Source: Jatrophihabitans cynanchi (GTDB taxonomy: Bacteria > Actinomycetota > Actinomycetes > Mycobacteriales > Jatrophihabitantaceae). Taken from it: a DNA stretch of 64,000 nucleotides. The DNA is taken from positions 3,658,001 through 3,722,000 of the forward strand of contig NZ_CP097463.1 in the NCBI RefSeq assembly GCF_027247405.1. The letters are read 5' to 3'. Below, one piece after another: positions 28,055-39,113 of this stretch (within the stretch, counting starts at the first letter, position 1; every line of letters starts with the position of its first letter). The notes beneath the pieces are model-generated. The model saw only the letters and a list, made by a program, of their open reading frames with translations, was not told where the DNA came from and did not search any database. The translations under genes were made by a program, and so were the position numbers.

Positions 28055-29473
28055 GCGCACCGTCCGAACCGCGACCGCGCCGATCAGCAGCGCTCCGGCC
28101 AGGATCGGCAGCGCCCGCCAGTCACTCTCGTACCCGTAGCCGGACGGCGTGATCAACACCGGGAAGGCCATCGCGGCCGCGGTGAGCAGCACCAGCGCGC
28201 GCCGGCCGAGCGGGACGAGCCCGGCGACGGCCAGCCCCCACGCGTAGTACCAGGGCTGGACGGACGGGGCGAGCAGGGCGGCGGCCCCGAACGCGACCGC
28301 AAGCCAACCGAGTACCGCAACCCGGTGCCGGGACCGCACCGCCAACAGCCAGCTCGCGACGAGCACCAGCACGGCGAGCACCTCACCGGCAGTGCGGCAG
28401 GTGCGCAGGGTGCCGTCCACCGTCTTGACGCCGTCACCGGCCGCCGCCTTGGCGAGCATCGACACGGCGGACGGCAGCGAGAGCCAGCTCACCCACTGGG
28501 CGTCGGCTTTCACCTGCTTCGTCCAGCCGAGGCCGAGCCCGGTGGCCGCGGTGACGATCGCGACGGCCGCCCCGGCGCACGCGATCGCCGTGGCCGAGGC
28601 TGCCGCGACGCGGCGCAGTGTCGGCGCTTCCCGGTTGGCCTGCAGCCACACCGGAACGGTGAACGCGACCGCGACCGCGGCCGGCGACTTCACCATCACG
28701 GCCAACCCGGTGACAGCGGCGGCCGCGGCCAGCGCGGGCACCCCGCGGCGGGTGGCGACCGCGAGGCCCGCCAGCGCCAGGCCGAGCATGAGCAGGTCGT
28801 TGTGACCGCCGCCGATGCCCAGTACGACGACGAGCGGGCCGGCCAGGCCGAGCCACAGCCCCGCGACCGCCCGGCCGCCGAGCGCAGCCGCCAGGACCGG
28901 GATCGCCCACAGGCAGAGCAGCAGGCCGGCGAACGCCGGCAGGCGCAACACGAGCGCGGCCAGCGTCGGGTGGCTGCCGCTGAGCCAGTCCGCCGCCTGG
29001 CTCAGGCGCAGCCAGAGCGGACCGTAGGGTGACGCGCTGGCGACCCAGCGAGCGCTCACCTGGTCGGTGAACGCGCCCGGGACGGCGGCCGGGCCGTAGC
29101 TGTAGGGGTCCAGGCCGTGGCGCAGCACGTTCCCCTGCGCCGCGTACGCCCAGAGGTCGCGTCCGAACGGGGCGGCGCCGAGCAGCGGGACTGCGGCAAC
29201 CAGGACGAACCTGCGCACGGTGGCCACCGGCACGCCGCGCGGCGCCCGCAGCACCATGCGGCCGAGTAACAGCCAGCCCAGGGTGAGCGCGGCCAGCCCG
29301 AGGTAGGACAGCAGGTGCGCGAGGGCCCCGTCACGGGGGAACCAACCGACCGGACCGGGCCCGGCCCAGCCGGCGGGCAGCGCGGCGAGCGACCACGAAC
29401 TCACCGCGAGCAGCACCGCTCCGGCGCCCGCGAGTGCGAACAGCGGGCGCGGCGGTCGGAGGTCGGCGGCCAT
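27974..29473 (-). CDS. mptB: polyprenol-phosphomannose-dependent mannosyltransferase (MptB type)
   Basis: ATG 29473 gives 499 residues; a longer frame to 29593 is low-quality coding. About 12-13 membrane segments show GT-C topology. The long first loop has PFGRDLWAYAAQGNVLRHGL and DPYSYGPAAVPGAF, typical of the MptA/MptB family with acidic catalytic residues in the periplasmic loop. The family adds alpha-1,6-mannose to lipomannan core from polyprenyl-phosphomannose. A TACGGT hexamer nine bases upstream of the ATG is a possible -10. The 3' end overlaps degV tail to tail. Confidence 0.82.
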   Translation of the reverse strand: MAADLRPPRPLFALAGAGAVLLAVSSWSLAALPAGWAGPGPVGWFPRDGALAHLLSYLGLAALTLGWLLLGRMVLRAPRGVPVATVRRFVLVAAVPLLGAAPFGRDLWAYAAQGNVLRHGLDPYSYGPAAVPGAFTDQVSARWVASASPYGPLWLRLSQAADWLSGSHPTLAALVLRLPAFAGLLLCLWAIPVLAAALGGRAVAGLWLGLAGPLVVVLGIGGGHNDLLMLGLALAGLAVATRRGVPALAAAAAVTGLAVMVKSPAAVAVAFTVPVWLQANREAPTLRRVAAASATAIACAGAAVAIVTAATGLGLGWTKQVKADAQWVSWLSLPSAVSMLAKAAAGDGVKTVDGTLRTCRTAGEVLAVLVLVASWLLAVRSRHRVAVLGWLAVAFGAAALLAPSVQPWYYAWGLAVAGLVPLGRRALVLLTAAAMAFPVLITPSGYGYESDWRALPILAGALLIGAVAVRTVRSAPDDDRPDHAGAEVRADDGAELGHI

Positions 29474-29610
29474 GGCCCGCTCACCGTACCGGCGGTGCCG
29501 GCTAGCACACCGGTGTGACGAGCCCGGCCGCTCGTCCACATCGCGGTCCTTGTCCACAGTCGGCTCCGGGGCGGTTCGGCGCGCCTGCCGCACTGCCTAG
29601 CGTCGGCCCG

Positions 29611-30444
29611 GTGCGAGGAGCGGGGCGTCCCGGACGCGGGCGGCGCGGCGAGGTGGCCGACCGGGTGCGCGCCCTGCTCGGCGAACCGGACGCGGGCTGG
29701 ACGCCCGCCGACCCACCGGCGGTGCCCGTGGCCGGGGACCCGGTGGGCGGGCCCCATGGGCGGCAGCGATCGCGTGCGGCGGTGCTGCGCTGGCAGCCGG
29801 AGCGACGGGCGGTGCTCGCCGTGGGCCTCGCGGTGGCGGTGGCCGGCGTGCTGACGCTGTGGTGGGTGCTGTCCGCGCGCCCACGCCAGGTCGCCGTGCA
29901 CGGCTCGGGCGCCTCGATCACACCGGTGGCTTCGCTGACCAGCCCGGCCGGGGCTCCTGCATCGGCGGCGGCGTCGCCGTCCCCGACGGGATCGGCGGCG
30001 GCCGTGCGGCTGGTGGTGGACGTCGCGGGGAAGGTCCGCCGGCCGGGCGTGTACCGGCTCCCGTCCGGGGCCCGGGTGATCGACGCGCTTCAGGTGGCCG
30101 GCGGCGCGCTGCCCGGGGTGAGTACCACCACGCTCAACCTTGCCGCGCCGCTGCGCGACGGCCAGCAGGTGGTGGTCGGCGTGCCGGTGCCCGCCAGCGC
30201 CGCCTCGGCGCCCGGCGGCGCGGACGTGCCGCCCGGCTCGGCGGCGTCCGGCCCGGTCGACCTGAACACGGCCACCCTCGATCAGTTGCAGGCGCTGCCC
30301 GGTGTCGGGCCGGTACTGGCCCAGCACATCCTGGACTGGCGTGCCCAGCACGGCCGGTTCGCCTCGATCGACCAGCTCAACGAGGTGAGCGGCATCGGCA
30401 CCGCGAAGTTCGCCGCACTGCGCCCGCTGGTGACCTGCTCGTGA
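29611..30444 (+). CDS. comEA: ComEA family helix-hairpin-helix DNA-binding protein
   Basis: The start is uncertain; GTG 29611 is used (277 residues), and earlier starts to 29515 are open. One membrane segment (AVLAVGLAVAVAGVLTLWWV, about residues 65-85) and a Pro/Ala/Ser linker are followed by an SLBB domain (VVDVAGKVRRPGVYRLPSGA). A tandem HhH unit, VDLNTATLDQLQALPGVGP, follows. It binds double-stranded DNA at the cell surface and hands it to ComEC, whose gene overlaps the stop (GTGA). Confidence 0.9.
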   Translation: MRGAGRPGRGRRGEVADRVRALLGEPDAGWTPADPPAVPVAGDPVGGPHGRQRSRAAVLRWQPERRAVLAVGLAVAVAGVLTLWWVLSARPRQVAVHGSGASITPVASLTSPAGAPASAAASPSPTGSAAAVRLVVDVAGKVRRPGVYRLPSGARVIDALQVAGGALPGVSTTTLNLAAPLRDGQQVVVGVPVPASAASAPGGADVPPGSAASGPVDLNTATLDQLQALPGVGPVLAQHILDWRAQHGRFASIDQLNEVSGIGTAKFAALRPLVTCS

Positions 30445-32789
30445 AGGGCGCCGCGCCGGACCCGACCGCCGAGCGGATCGACGTGCGCGCCGCCTGCGCC
30501 GCGGCGAGCGCGTGGCTGGCGCTCGCGGTGTGCACCGGCCGGTCGGTACGCGCGGTCGTCGTGGTCGCGGCGCTCGCGCTGGTGATCGGCGCCGTCGCGA
30601 CCGTGCTCGCGCGCGCCGACGGGCGATGGGCCGCGCTCGGACTGGCGGCGTTCTGCGTCGCGCTGGTGCTGATCCCCTTCGCCGGGCGGCTGTTCCATGC
30701 ACGCACCTCGCTGCTCGTGGCGCTGGCGGCGCGGCATGCGGCGGTCACCGCGGAGCTCACCGTCACCGCGGACCCACGTCCGCTGGCGGCCACCGGCGTC
30801 GGCGGCGCGCCGCGCGTGCTGGTGGCCGCCGACGCTCGGGCGGTGGTGGCGTTCGGGGTGCGGCACGGGACCGACGGCGCCGTGCTGGTCCTGGCGTCCG
30901 CCGCCGACTGGGACGGCGTGTTGCCCGGGCAGCGGGTGCGGGTCGACGGTGTGCTGCAGCCGCCGCTGGACGCGAGCGCCACCACCGTCGCGCTCGCGGC
31001 GCGGGCGCCGCCCACCCTTCTGGGGCGCCCACCGTGGTGGCAGCGGCTGGCCGGCGTCGTCCGCGCCGACCTGCGGCGCGCCTGCGCGGGGCTGCCGGAC
31101 CTGGCCCGCGGACTGCTGCCCGGGCTGATCGACGGCGACACCAGCCGGTTGGACCCGGTGTTGCAGCAGCGCTTCCGCCTTGCCGGGCTGACACACCTGG
31201 TCGCGGTGTCCGGGACGAACTGCTCGATCCTGGTCGGCGCGCTGCTGGTGGTGCTGCGGCGGTTGCGCGTCCGCCCCGGCTGGTGCGCGCTCGCCGGGAT
31301 GCTCACGGTGGCCGGCTTCGTGGTGGTCGCTCGGCCGTCGCCGAGCGTGCTGCGTGCGGCCGTGATGGCCTGCATCGCGTTGGGCGGGCTGGCGCGCGGC
31401 CGACCGCGCCGCGCGCTACCGGCGCTGGCGGCGGCCGTGGTCGGGCTACTGCTCTGGGACCCGGCCCTGGCCCAGGACGCCGGGTTCGCCATGTCCGTGC
31501 TGGCGACCGCCGCGATCCTGCTCATCGCGCCGGGCTGGTCCGCCGCATTGCGGCGCCGGCACCTGCCCGGCGGGCTGGCCGAGGCGGTCGCGGTCGCGGC
31601 GGCGGCACATCTGGTCACCGCGCCGGTGATCGCCGCCATCGCCGGCCGGGTCAGCCTGGTCGCGATCCCGGCGAACGTGCTCGCCGAGCCGGTGGTCGCG
31701 ATGGCCACCGTCCTCGGCTTCCTCGCCGCGGTGCTCGCCCCGTTGTCGCTCGGCGTCGGCGCGTCGATCGCCTGGCTGGCCGGCTGGCCGGTGCGCTGGT
31801 TGGTGCGGGTGGGCGAGTACTTCGGCGGCCTGGACGGCGCCACCGTGCCCTGGCCCGGCGGCCTCGACGGCGCGCTGGCGCTGCTGGTGGCAGCCGGTGC
31901 CGTCGTTGTGCTGGCCCGCCGTACCGGCCCGCGTCGCGTCCTCGCGGCGGGCGCGGCGGTCGCGTTGCTGGTGCAGCTCCCGGTCCGCTCGGCGACGTCC
32001 GGCTGGCCGCCTGCCGGCTGGCTGTTCGTGGCGTGCGACGTCGGGCAGGGTGATGCGCTGGTGCTGCGTGCCGGACCGCACAGCGCGGTCGAGATCGACA
32101 CCGGACCGGATCCGGTACCGGTCGACCGGTGCCTGCGCGGACTCGGCGTCACCGACATCCCGCTGCTCGTGCTCACCCACCTGCACCTCGACCACGTCGG
32201 CGGCATCGTCGGGGCGCTGCACCAGCGGCACGTCGCGCAGGTGATCGCCGGCCCGCTGGCCGAGCCGGCCTCCGGGGTGGCCGACGTCGATCGCGCGCTG
32301 GCGCCCCGCGGCCTGCACGTGCGCAGTCCACCGCCGGGCGCCCGGTTCGACGTGGGCGACGTGCACCTCGACGTCCTCGGGCCGCCGCGGGCCTACCACG
32401 GCACCCGCTCGGATCCGAACAACTCCTCGCTCGTGCTGCGGGCGACGGTGCACGGCGTGCGGATCCTGCTCCCGGGCGACGCCGAGATCGAGGCGCAGCA
32501 GGCGATGCTCGCCGCAGGCGTCGACCTGCGAGCCGATGTGCTCAAGGTTCCGCACCACGGGTCCGCATACTCCGACGAGCGATTCCTCGCAGCTGTGCAC
32601 GCCCGGGTCGGGGTGATCTCGGTCGGGGCGAACAACGACTACGGCCACCCCTCGCCGCGGTTGCTGCAGCTGATGGCGCGCCTCGGCGTGCCGGTTCGGC
32701 GCACCGACCGCGACGGCGACGTCGCCGTGTGTGGCTCGCCGGGGCACCTGACCGTCAGCCTGCACGGGGTTGCGGCCAGCACCGCGTGA
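30441..32789 (+). CDS. comEC: ComEC/Rec2 DNA-uptake channel protein
   Basis: GTG 30441 overlaps comEA; 782 residues. The N-terminal DUF4131/OB-like part is followed by the Competence membrane domain (about residues 220-500, many hydrophobic helices, LTHLVAVSGTNCSIL). The C-terminal metallo-beta-lactamase domain has His580-x-His-x-Asp-His in LTHLHLDHVGG and VPHHGSAYSD later. It transports single-stranded DNA across the membrane, and the hydrolase domain may degrade the other strand. With comEA it is the core of an uptake machine. No pilus genes are in the window. Confidence 0.93.
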   Translation: MKGAAPDPTAERIDVRAACAAASAWLALAVCTGRSVRAVVVVAALALVIGAVATVLARADGRWAALGLAAFCVALVLIPFAGRLFHARTSLLVALAARHAAVTAELTVTADPRPLAATGVGGAPRVLVAADARAVVAFGVRHGTDGAVLVLASAADWDGVLPGQRVRVDGVLQPPLDASATTVALAARAPPTLLGRPPWWQRLAGVVRADLRRACAGLPDLARGLLPGLIDGDTSRLDPVLQQRFRLAGLTHLVAVSGTNCSILVGALLVVLRRLRVRPGWCALAGMLTVAGFVVVARPSPSVLRAAVMACIALGGLARGRPRRALPALAAAVVGLLLWDPALAQDAGFAMSVLATAAILLIAPGWSAALRRRHLPGGLAEAVAVAAAAHLVTAPVIAAIAGRVSLVAIPANVLAEPVVAMATVLGFLAAVLAPLSLGVGASIAWLAGWPVRWLVRVGEYFGGLDGATVPWPGGLDGALALLVAAGAVVVLARRTGPRRVLAAGAAVALLVQLPVRSATSGWPPAGWLFVACDVGQGDALVLRAGPHSAVEIDTGPDPVPVDRCLRGLGVTDIPLLVLTHLHLDHVGGIVGALHQRHVAQVIAGPLAEPASGVADVDRALAPRGLHVRSPPPGARFDVGDVHLDVLGPPRAYHGTRSDPNNSSLVLRATVHGVRILLPGDAEIEAQQAMLAAGVDLRADVLKVPHHGSAYSDERFLAAVHARVGVISVGANNDYGHPSPRLLQLMARLGVPVRRTDRDGDVAVCGSPGHLTVSLHGVAASTA

Positions 32790-32831
32790 GGCGCGGCCGG
32801 GAACGTCGGCCGGCAATGCCAGGATGGGGGC

Positions 32832-33827
32832 ATGCCCGCCCGCCCGGTGTCCGTCGACGACCTGCCCGAGCGGCTGCCCCCCACCGTCCTGCTGGTGGGT
32901 GACGAGGAACTGCTCGTCGGCCGCGCGATCGCCGCACTCGCGGCGGCGGCGCGCCGGCAGGACCCCGACACGGTCGAGAGCGAGCGTGCCGGCGGCGAGC
33001 TCGAGGGTGGCGAGCTGCACGAGCTGCTGGGCCCGTCGCTGTTCGGCGACGCCCGGATCGTGGTGATCCGCAACGCGCACGACGTCAAGGTCGGCGCGCT
33101 GGCGGTGCTCAAGCCCTACCTCGACGCACCCACCGGCGGTATCACGATCGTGCTGCAGCACGCGGGCGGCGCGAAGGGAAAGGCGCTGCTCGACGCCGCG
33201 CGCAAGGCGAAGGCGCTCGAGATCGGCTGCGCCAAGTTGACCAAGCCGGCCGAGCGTCTGGACTTCGTGCGCGCCGAGGTACGCCGCGTCGGCGGCCGGA
33301 TCAGCCCGGACGCCGTGGCTGCCCTGGTCGACGCGGTGGGCAGCGACCTGCGTGAGTTGGCGGCCGTGTCGGCCCAGCTGGTGAGCGACACCGGCGGGAC
33401 GGTCGACGTCGAGACGGTGCGCGCGTTCCACCGCGGCAAGGCCGAGGTGAGCGGGTTCGCGATCGCCGACCGGGTGATGGAGGGCAACTCGCCGGCCGCG
33501 CTGGAGGCGCTGCGTTACGCGCTGGACGTCGGCGTCCCGCACGTGGTGATAGCCAGCGCGCTCGCCGACGGGGTCAGCGCGCTGGCCCGGGTCGCCTCGG
33601 CCGGCCGCGGTGACGCGTACGCGCTGGCCTCGGCGCTGCGGATGCCGGCCTGGAAGGTCCGCAACGTCCAGGGGCAGATGCGCGGCTGGAACGAGCCGGG
33701 AGTGCGCCGTGCGCTGCAGATCGTGGCCGGGCTGAACGCCGACGTGAAGGGCGAGGCGGCCGATCCGTCCTACGCGCTGGAGCGGGCGATCCGCGGCCTG
33801 GTGTCGGCCCGCTCCGATCGCGGCTGA
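32832..33827 (+). CDS. holA: DNA polymerase III delta subunit
   Basis: 331 residues, the usual HolA length. It is the clamp-loader wrench that opens the beta clamp. An AAA+-like N-terminal region starts [15 protein letters not shown]; the lid and C-terminal collar domain include [17 protein letters not shown] and [15 protein letters not shown]. The holA-rpsT tail-to-tail arrangement downstream of comEC is widely conserved. A CAGGAT word six bases before the ATG may be a -10 element for a leaderless start. The gene ends in a shared terminator with rpsT. Confidence 0.93.
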   Translation: MPARPVSVDDLPERLPPTVLLVGDEELLVGRAIAALAAAARRQDPDTVESERAGGELEGGELHELLGPSLFGDARIVVIRNAHDVKVGALAVLKPYLDAPTGGITIVLQHAGGAKGKALLDAARKAKALEIGCAKLTKPAERLDFVRAEVRRVGGRISPDAVAALVDAVGSDLRELAAVSAQLVSDTGGTVDVETVRAFHRGKAEVSGFAIADRVMEGNSPAALEALRYALDVGVPHVVIASALADGVSALARVASAGRGDAYALASALRMPAWKVRNVQGQMRGWNEPGVRRALQIVAGLNADVKGEAADPSYALERAIRGLVSARSDRG

Positions 33828-33870
33828 GCGGCGACGTTCTGCAGCTACGGCCCGGACCGTGCAGACAGCA

Positions 33871-33902
33871 CGAAGCCCGCGTCCGGGTGGACGCGGGCTT
33901 CG
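33871..33902. terminator. bidirectional terminator between holA and rpsT
   Basis: CGAAGCCCGCGTCC and GGACGCGGGCTTCG form a 14-bp perfect stem with a GGGT loop. It lies between two converging genes. T-rich tails are weak on both sides. Confidence 0.75.
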
Positions 33903-33915
33903 GTGAAGCGCTGGC

Positions 33916-34176
33916 TCAGATCTGGTTGGCGCGCTGGGCCATGGCCGACTTCTTGTTGGCGGCCTGGTTGGGGTGGATCACGCCCTTGCTCGCGGCCTTG
34001 TCCAGCTGGCGCGAGGCCGCGGTCATCGCCGTGAGGGCGGCGTCCTTGTCGCCCGCGTCGGCCGCCGTACGGAACGAGCGGATCGCGGTCTTGAGCGAGG
34101 ACTTGACGCTCTTGTTCCGCAGCCGCGCCTGCTCGTTGGTGCGGATGCGCTTGATCTGGGACTTGATGTTCGCCAC
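33916..34176 (-). CDS. rpsT: 30S ribosomal protein S20
   Basis: GTG at 34176 gives 86 residues beginning [15 protein letters not shown], the standard length. An upstream ATG would add 18 odd residues. It is basic and helical, with the conserved [13 protein letters not shown] and [19 protein letters not shown] segments. It binds 16S rRNA early in 30S assembly. A GAGG site lies about eight bases upstream. Confidence 0.96.
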   Translation of the reverse strand: MANIKSQIKRIRTNEQARLRNKSVKSSLKTAIRSFRTAADAGDKDAALTAMTAASRQLDKAASKGVIHPNQAANKKSAMAQRANQI

Positions 34177-34294
34177 GAAGAAGCCTCGACGTTCGCAGTT
34201 GGGTGATTCGGATCGGTTACGCCGCAGCACGCAGACGCGCGTGGCACAACCCTGCCAGGCTACCAGCGCGGCCGGTGCCGCCCCAAATCGCGGC

Positions 34295-34666
34295 TCAGGC
34301 AGTCGCTGCGCGGACCGTCACCAGCTCGTAGCGGGTGTAGAGGTAGGTGCGCACGCCGTCCTCGCCGGACACGACATCGCTGACCGGGGCGTCGCCGTCG
34401 TCGCCGGCGACGGTCGCCGTGCCGTCGACCCAGTACACCCCCGAGTCGACGGGCGCGAGATCGGTCAGCTCGACCAGGACGTACCTTCCGGCCAGCGAGG
34501 TGACCAGCTCGCGCACCTCGGCGGTCTGCGAACCGGCGGCGGTCGTGTGCACTGCGAGCACCTCCTGCCAGTCGTCCTCGCCGGGGCTGGTGTTCACCAG
34601 GTCACCCTTGCGCAGCGATGCTGCCGGGATGCGGTACTCGACGGCGGTGCGTGGGTCGGTGCTCAT
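34295..34666 (-). CDS. hypothetical protein
   Basis: 123 residues, ATG 34666. No family is recognised. It looks like a small beta-rich cytoplasmic protein: [18 protein letters not shown] resembles the opening of a small barrel, and later strands include [19 protein letters not shown] hexamer six bases before the ATG, mirrored at holA, suggests a leaderless start. It is divergent from lepA, with 66 bp between the starts. Coding potential is good, function unknown. Confidence 0.65.
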   Translation of the reverse strand: MSTDPRTAVEYRIPAASLRKGDLVNTSPGEDDWQEVLAVHTTAAGSQTAEVRELVTSLAGRYVLVELTDLAPVDSGVYWVDGTATVAGDDGDAPVSDVVSGEDGVRTYLYTRYELVTVRAATA

Positions 34667-34732
34667 GCGCCCATCCTGACGCATGCGACGATTGGGGCCA
34701 GCACAGGCCTCCCTCGAACCGAAAGACCGCTG

Positions 34733-36562
<1,830 letters not shown>

Positions 36563-36569
36563 CCGCGGG

Positions 36570-37397
36570 CTACCTGCTCGCGCGCGCGATCACCGAGTAG
36601 GTCGGGATCGCCAGCGTGCCGTCGTCGCGGACCCAGCGGCTGAACCGCCCGGCCATCACGGCGCGCACCTGCTTCTGCCGCTCGCCGTCCAGTGCGGTCA
36701 GCAGCGCGCCGAACGGGGTGCCGTGCACGGCATCGACGAGCGCGTCCACGCTCGGCCAGCGGGTCAGCAACTCGGTCTCGCGCGCGTCGATCCGGGTGAA
36801 CCCGGCATCGGCGAGCAGGTCGTGCACCTGCTCCGGGCTCAGCACGTAGCTCGTCTCGTCATAGCCACCGGGAAACGGCTCAGGCGCACCGACGTCCTGC
36901 AGTGCGCCGTTCATCGGCCCGAACGGGACGACCTCGTGGCCCGGCGTCCACACCGAGATCCCGGCCACGCCACCGGGGCGCAGCACGCGGTGCAGCTCTC
37001 GAACGGCGCCTGGCCGGTCCGGGAAGAACGGCATGCCCTGCTGGCACAGGGCGACATCGAACTCGCCGTCGGCACAGGGCAGCGCGGTGGCCGGGGCGAC
37101 CGCGGTCCGGATCGGTGCCGCGCCCGGTTCCGGTGGGTGCGCGGCGTTGAAGGCGATCATCGCCGGGCTGATGTCGGTGGCGAGGACGTGGCCCGTCTGC
37201 CCTGCGCGGCGCGCGGCGGCCCGCGTCACGACGCCGGTTCCCGCCGCAACCTCCACGATGCGTGCGCCGGGTGCGACGGCGACCGCGTCCAGCAGCACCT
37301 CGGCCCACGGCGCGAACAGGGCCGGGCCGAGCAACCGCTCGTAGCGCTCGGGCAGGGCGGTGTCGGTGAACGCGGCGGTCCGCTCGGTGTCGCTCAT
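36570..37397 (-). CDS. class I SAM-dependent methyltransferase
   Basis: 275 residues. Rossmann-type methyltransferase: motif I IVEVAAGTGVVTR, acidic loop ATDISPAMIA, motif II region FDVALCQQGMPFFPDRP, and motif III HRVLRPGG. It belongs to the UbiE/Methyltransf_11 group; the acceptor is unknown. TACGGT lies exactly six bases before the ATG, so the mRNA is probably leaderless. It is divergent from the next gene, which has the same TACGGT spacing. Confidence 0.85.
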   Translation of the reverse strand: MSDTERTAAFTDTALPERYERLLGPALFAPWAEVLLDAVAVAPGARIVEVAAGTGVVTRAAARRAGQTGHVLATDISPAMIAFNAAHPPEPGAAPIRTAVAPATALPCADGEFDVALCQQGMPFFPDRPGAVRELHRVLRPGGVAGISVWTPGHEVVPFGPMNGALQDVGAPEPFPGGYDETSYVLSPEQVHDLLADAGFTRIDARETELLTRWPSVDALVDAVHGTPFGALLTALDGERQKQVRAVMAGRFSRWVRDDGTLAIPTYSVIARASR

Positions 37398-37403
37398 GGC
37401 GAC

Positions 37404-37409
37404 ACCGTA
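37404..37409 (-). promoter_or_regulatory. -10 element TACGGT of the methyltransferase gene
   Basis: On the minus strand TACGGT-GTCGCC-ATG. The spacing fits a leaderless promoter. Confidence 0.5.
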
Positions 37410-37454
37410 GACACAACGGTCCGGAACCGGCGAGGCCTTGTCAGCGCCCGGGCA

Positions 37455-37460
37455 TACGGT
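37455..37460 (+). promoter_or_regulatory. -10 element TACGGT of the DinB-like gene
   Basis: TACGGT-CGCCGG-ATG on the plus strand gives the same hexamer and spacing as for the divergent neighbour, 45 bp away. Confidence 0.5.
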
Positions 37461-37466
37461 CGCCGG

Positions 37467-38072
37467 ATGAGTGAGCTGCTTGACCAGCACCGGCACGTCC
37501 TCACCAGGTCGGTGGAGGTCGTGGCGCAGATGCGCCCAGGACAGTTGGACGTCGCGACCCCGTGCGCCGGCTGGGCCTTGAGCGACCTGCTGGCACACAT
37601 GATCGGTCAGCACTACGGGTTCGCGGCAGCGGCAGCGGCAGCGGCAACGGCAGCGGCGGTGCCGGACGTCGGCGAGTTCGCACCACGGGCGATCGGCGCC
37701 GATGCCGTCGCCGAGTACACCGCATCGGTCGAGTCCGTGCTCGCGGCCTTCGCCTCACCCGGCGTGCTGGACCGCACCATGTACCTCCCCGAGATCAGGG
37801 GCGGCATGACGTTCGCGGCGCCGGCCGCGATCGGCTTCCACCTGATCGACTACGTCGTGCACTCCTGGGATGTCGCGCGTTCGCTCGGCGTCCCGGTCGC
37901 GTTCGACGACGAGGCGCTGACGACCGCGCTGCAGATCGCCCGCGCGGTGCCCGAGGAGTCCAAGAGCGATACCCCCGGCGCGGCGTTCGCGCCCGGAGTC
38001 GACACCCGCTCCGACGCGACCCTGGATCGGATAGTGGCGCTGCTCGGCCGCGATCCGCAGTGGGCGCCGTAG
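37467..38072 (+). CDS. TIGR03086-type DinB/maleylpyruvate-isomerase-like metal-binding protein
   Basis: 201 residues. A four-helix-bundle protein of the mycothiol-dependent maleylpyruvate isomerase superfamily. The N-terminal region has TPCAGWALSDLLAHMIGQHY with His residues for a metal site, and a third ligand is in FHLIDYVVHSWDVARSL. An Ala-rich run (about residues 52-64) is encoded by GCG/GCA repeats. Family members are probably thiol transferases or isomerases in mycothiol biology; exact reaction unknown. Confidence 0.82.
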   Translation: MSELLDQHRHVLTRSVEVVAQMRPGQLDVATPCAGWALSDLLAHMIGQHYGFAAAAAAAATAAAVPDVGEFAPRAIGADAVAEYTASVESVLAAFASPGVLDRTMYLPEIRGGMTFAAPAAIGFHLIDYVVHSWDVARSLGVPVAFDDEALTTALQIARAVPEESKSDTPGAAFAPGVDTRSDATLDRIVALLGRDPQWAP

Positions 38073-38073
38073 C

Positions 38074-38442
38074 CTATTGCGGCCGGTGACAGACCGCCTC
38101 GATGTTGTTGCCGTCGGGGTCGCGCACGAACGTCCCGTAGTAGTGCTCGTGGTACTCCGGCCACAGCCGCGGCTCGTGCAGCACTTCGGCGCCGCGCCCG
38201 ATCGCAGCTGCGAAGAACGCATCGACCGTCGCCCGGTCCGGCGCCGTGAATGCGATGTGTGACTCGCGGAAGCCGTCACCTGTCTGCTGGCGGCTGATCC
38301 AGAAACTGGGCTGCTCGGTGCCGTACCCGATGGCCTCGCCGAAGTCCATCATGCGGCGGTGACCCAGGGCCCCGAGCACGGTGTCGTAGAAGGCGGCCGC
38401 CGCGTCCAGGTCGGCTGCCTGCAATCCGAGGTGATCGATCAT
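38074..38442 (-). CDS. VOC (glyoxalase) superfamily protein
   Basis: ATG 38442 gives 122 residues; the ATG at 38451 adds three. Two beta-alpha-beta-beta-beta units: IDHLGLQAADLDAAAAFYD and the second half with FRESHIAFTAPD. The metal-ligand positions, His near the start and Glu in NNIEAVCH, are present, and RDPDGNNIE is a hallmark. It may be a lyase, an extradiol-like enzyme or a resistance protein; substrate unknown. CAGGAT seven bases upstream supports the shorter start. Convergent with the DinB-like gene, with a 1-bp gap. Confidence 0.85.
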   Translation of the reverse strand: MIDHLGLQAADLDAAAAFYDTVLGALGHRRMMDFGEAIGYGTEQPSFWISRQQTGDGFRESHIAFTAPDRATVDAFFAAAIGRGAEVLHEPRLWPEYHEHYYGTFVRDPDGNNIEAVCHRPQ

Positions 38443-38474
38443 GCGCTGCATCCTGGCGCACGCCAGCGACTACG

Positions 38475-39113
38475 TCACGCAACGAGCGCTGAGTATGCGA
38501 CGTCGCCCCGGCCGCCGACCAGGATCGTCGCCAGCCCGGCAACGGTGCCGCGGATGGGGTCGTACCCGGCGGCGACGGTCGCCTGCACGTGGCGGAGCAG
38601 GGGTTTGGGCACCCGGGTCGCGAGGGTGCAGTGCGGCACCCACAGCTTGGGTGCGCTGCGTTCGCCGAACGCCGGCGGCCACCCGGCCTGCTTGAGCGCG
38701 CGGTACGCGGCACGCTGCAGGGCCGGTAGCCCGCGGTTCGGCGCGGGCCCCAGCCACAGCGCGCCGGCCCGGCCGAAGCGACCCACCTCGGTGAGTGCGA
38801 TCGGCACCGGCTGGTGCGACGTGCTGAGTTCGGCGACGAGGGCACACACCCGTGCCAGGTCGATCTCGCGGTCCACCCGTGCGGCCGCGAGGCTGAAGTG
38901 CGGGCGGTGCGGCGGCCGGTCCGGCAGGGCGATGCCGGCCTCTCGGACCCGCTCGCGCACCGCCAGGATCGCCTCGTCCGTCGCCGGGTCGAAGGCGGCG
39001 CACACGACCGCGGTGACGACCCGATTGCGCAACCCGGCGCGCGGTGAGGACGCAGCCGGTCGCTCGATCGGGGCAGGGTCAGAGCTCAAGGACGATCTTG
39101 CCGACCAGGTCAC
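38475..39113 (-). CDS. 2'-5' RNA ligase / cyclic phosphodiesterase family protein
   Basis: 212 residues as drawn, but the first 30 are unlike the family, so the true start may be later (for example TTG near 39030, before NRVVTAVVCAAFDP). Two H-x-S/T-x motifs, HFSLAA and HCTLATR, mark the 2H phosphoesterase superfamily. Activity could be ligation or opening of 2',3'-cyclic phosphates. It lies downstream of the zinc-less alcohol-dehydrogenase-like gene on the same strand and overlaps its end. Confidence 0.78.
   Translation of the reverse strand: MTWSARSSLSSDPAPIERPAASSPRAGLRNRVVTAVVCAAFDPATDEAILAVRERVREAGIALPDRPPHRPHFSLAAARVDREIDLARVCALVAELSTSHQPVPIALTEVGRFGRAGALWLGPAPNRGLPALQRAAYRALKQAGWPPAFGERSAPKLWVPHCTLATRVPKPLLRHVQATVAAGYDPIRGTVAGLATILVGGRGDVAYSALVA

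Noticed and set aside
33887-34732. N-terminal extension of lepA
   Set aside because: The open frame runs through rpsT and an opposite-strand gene. LepA homology begins at GTG 34733.
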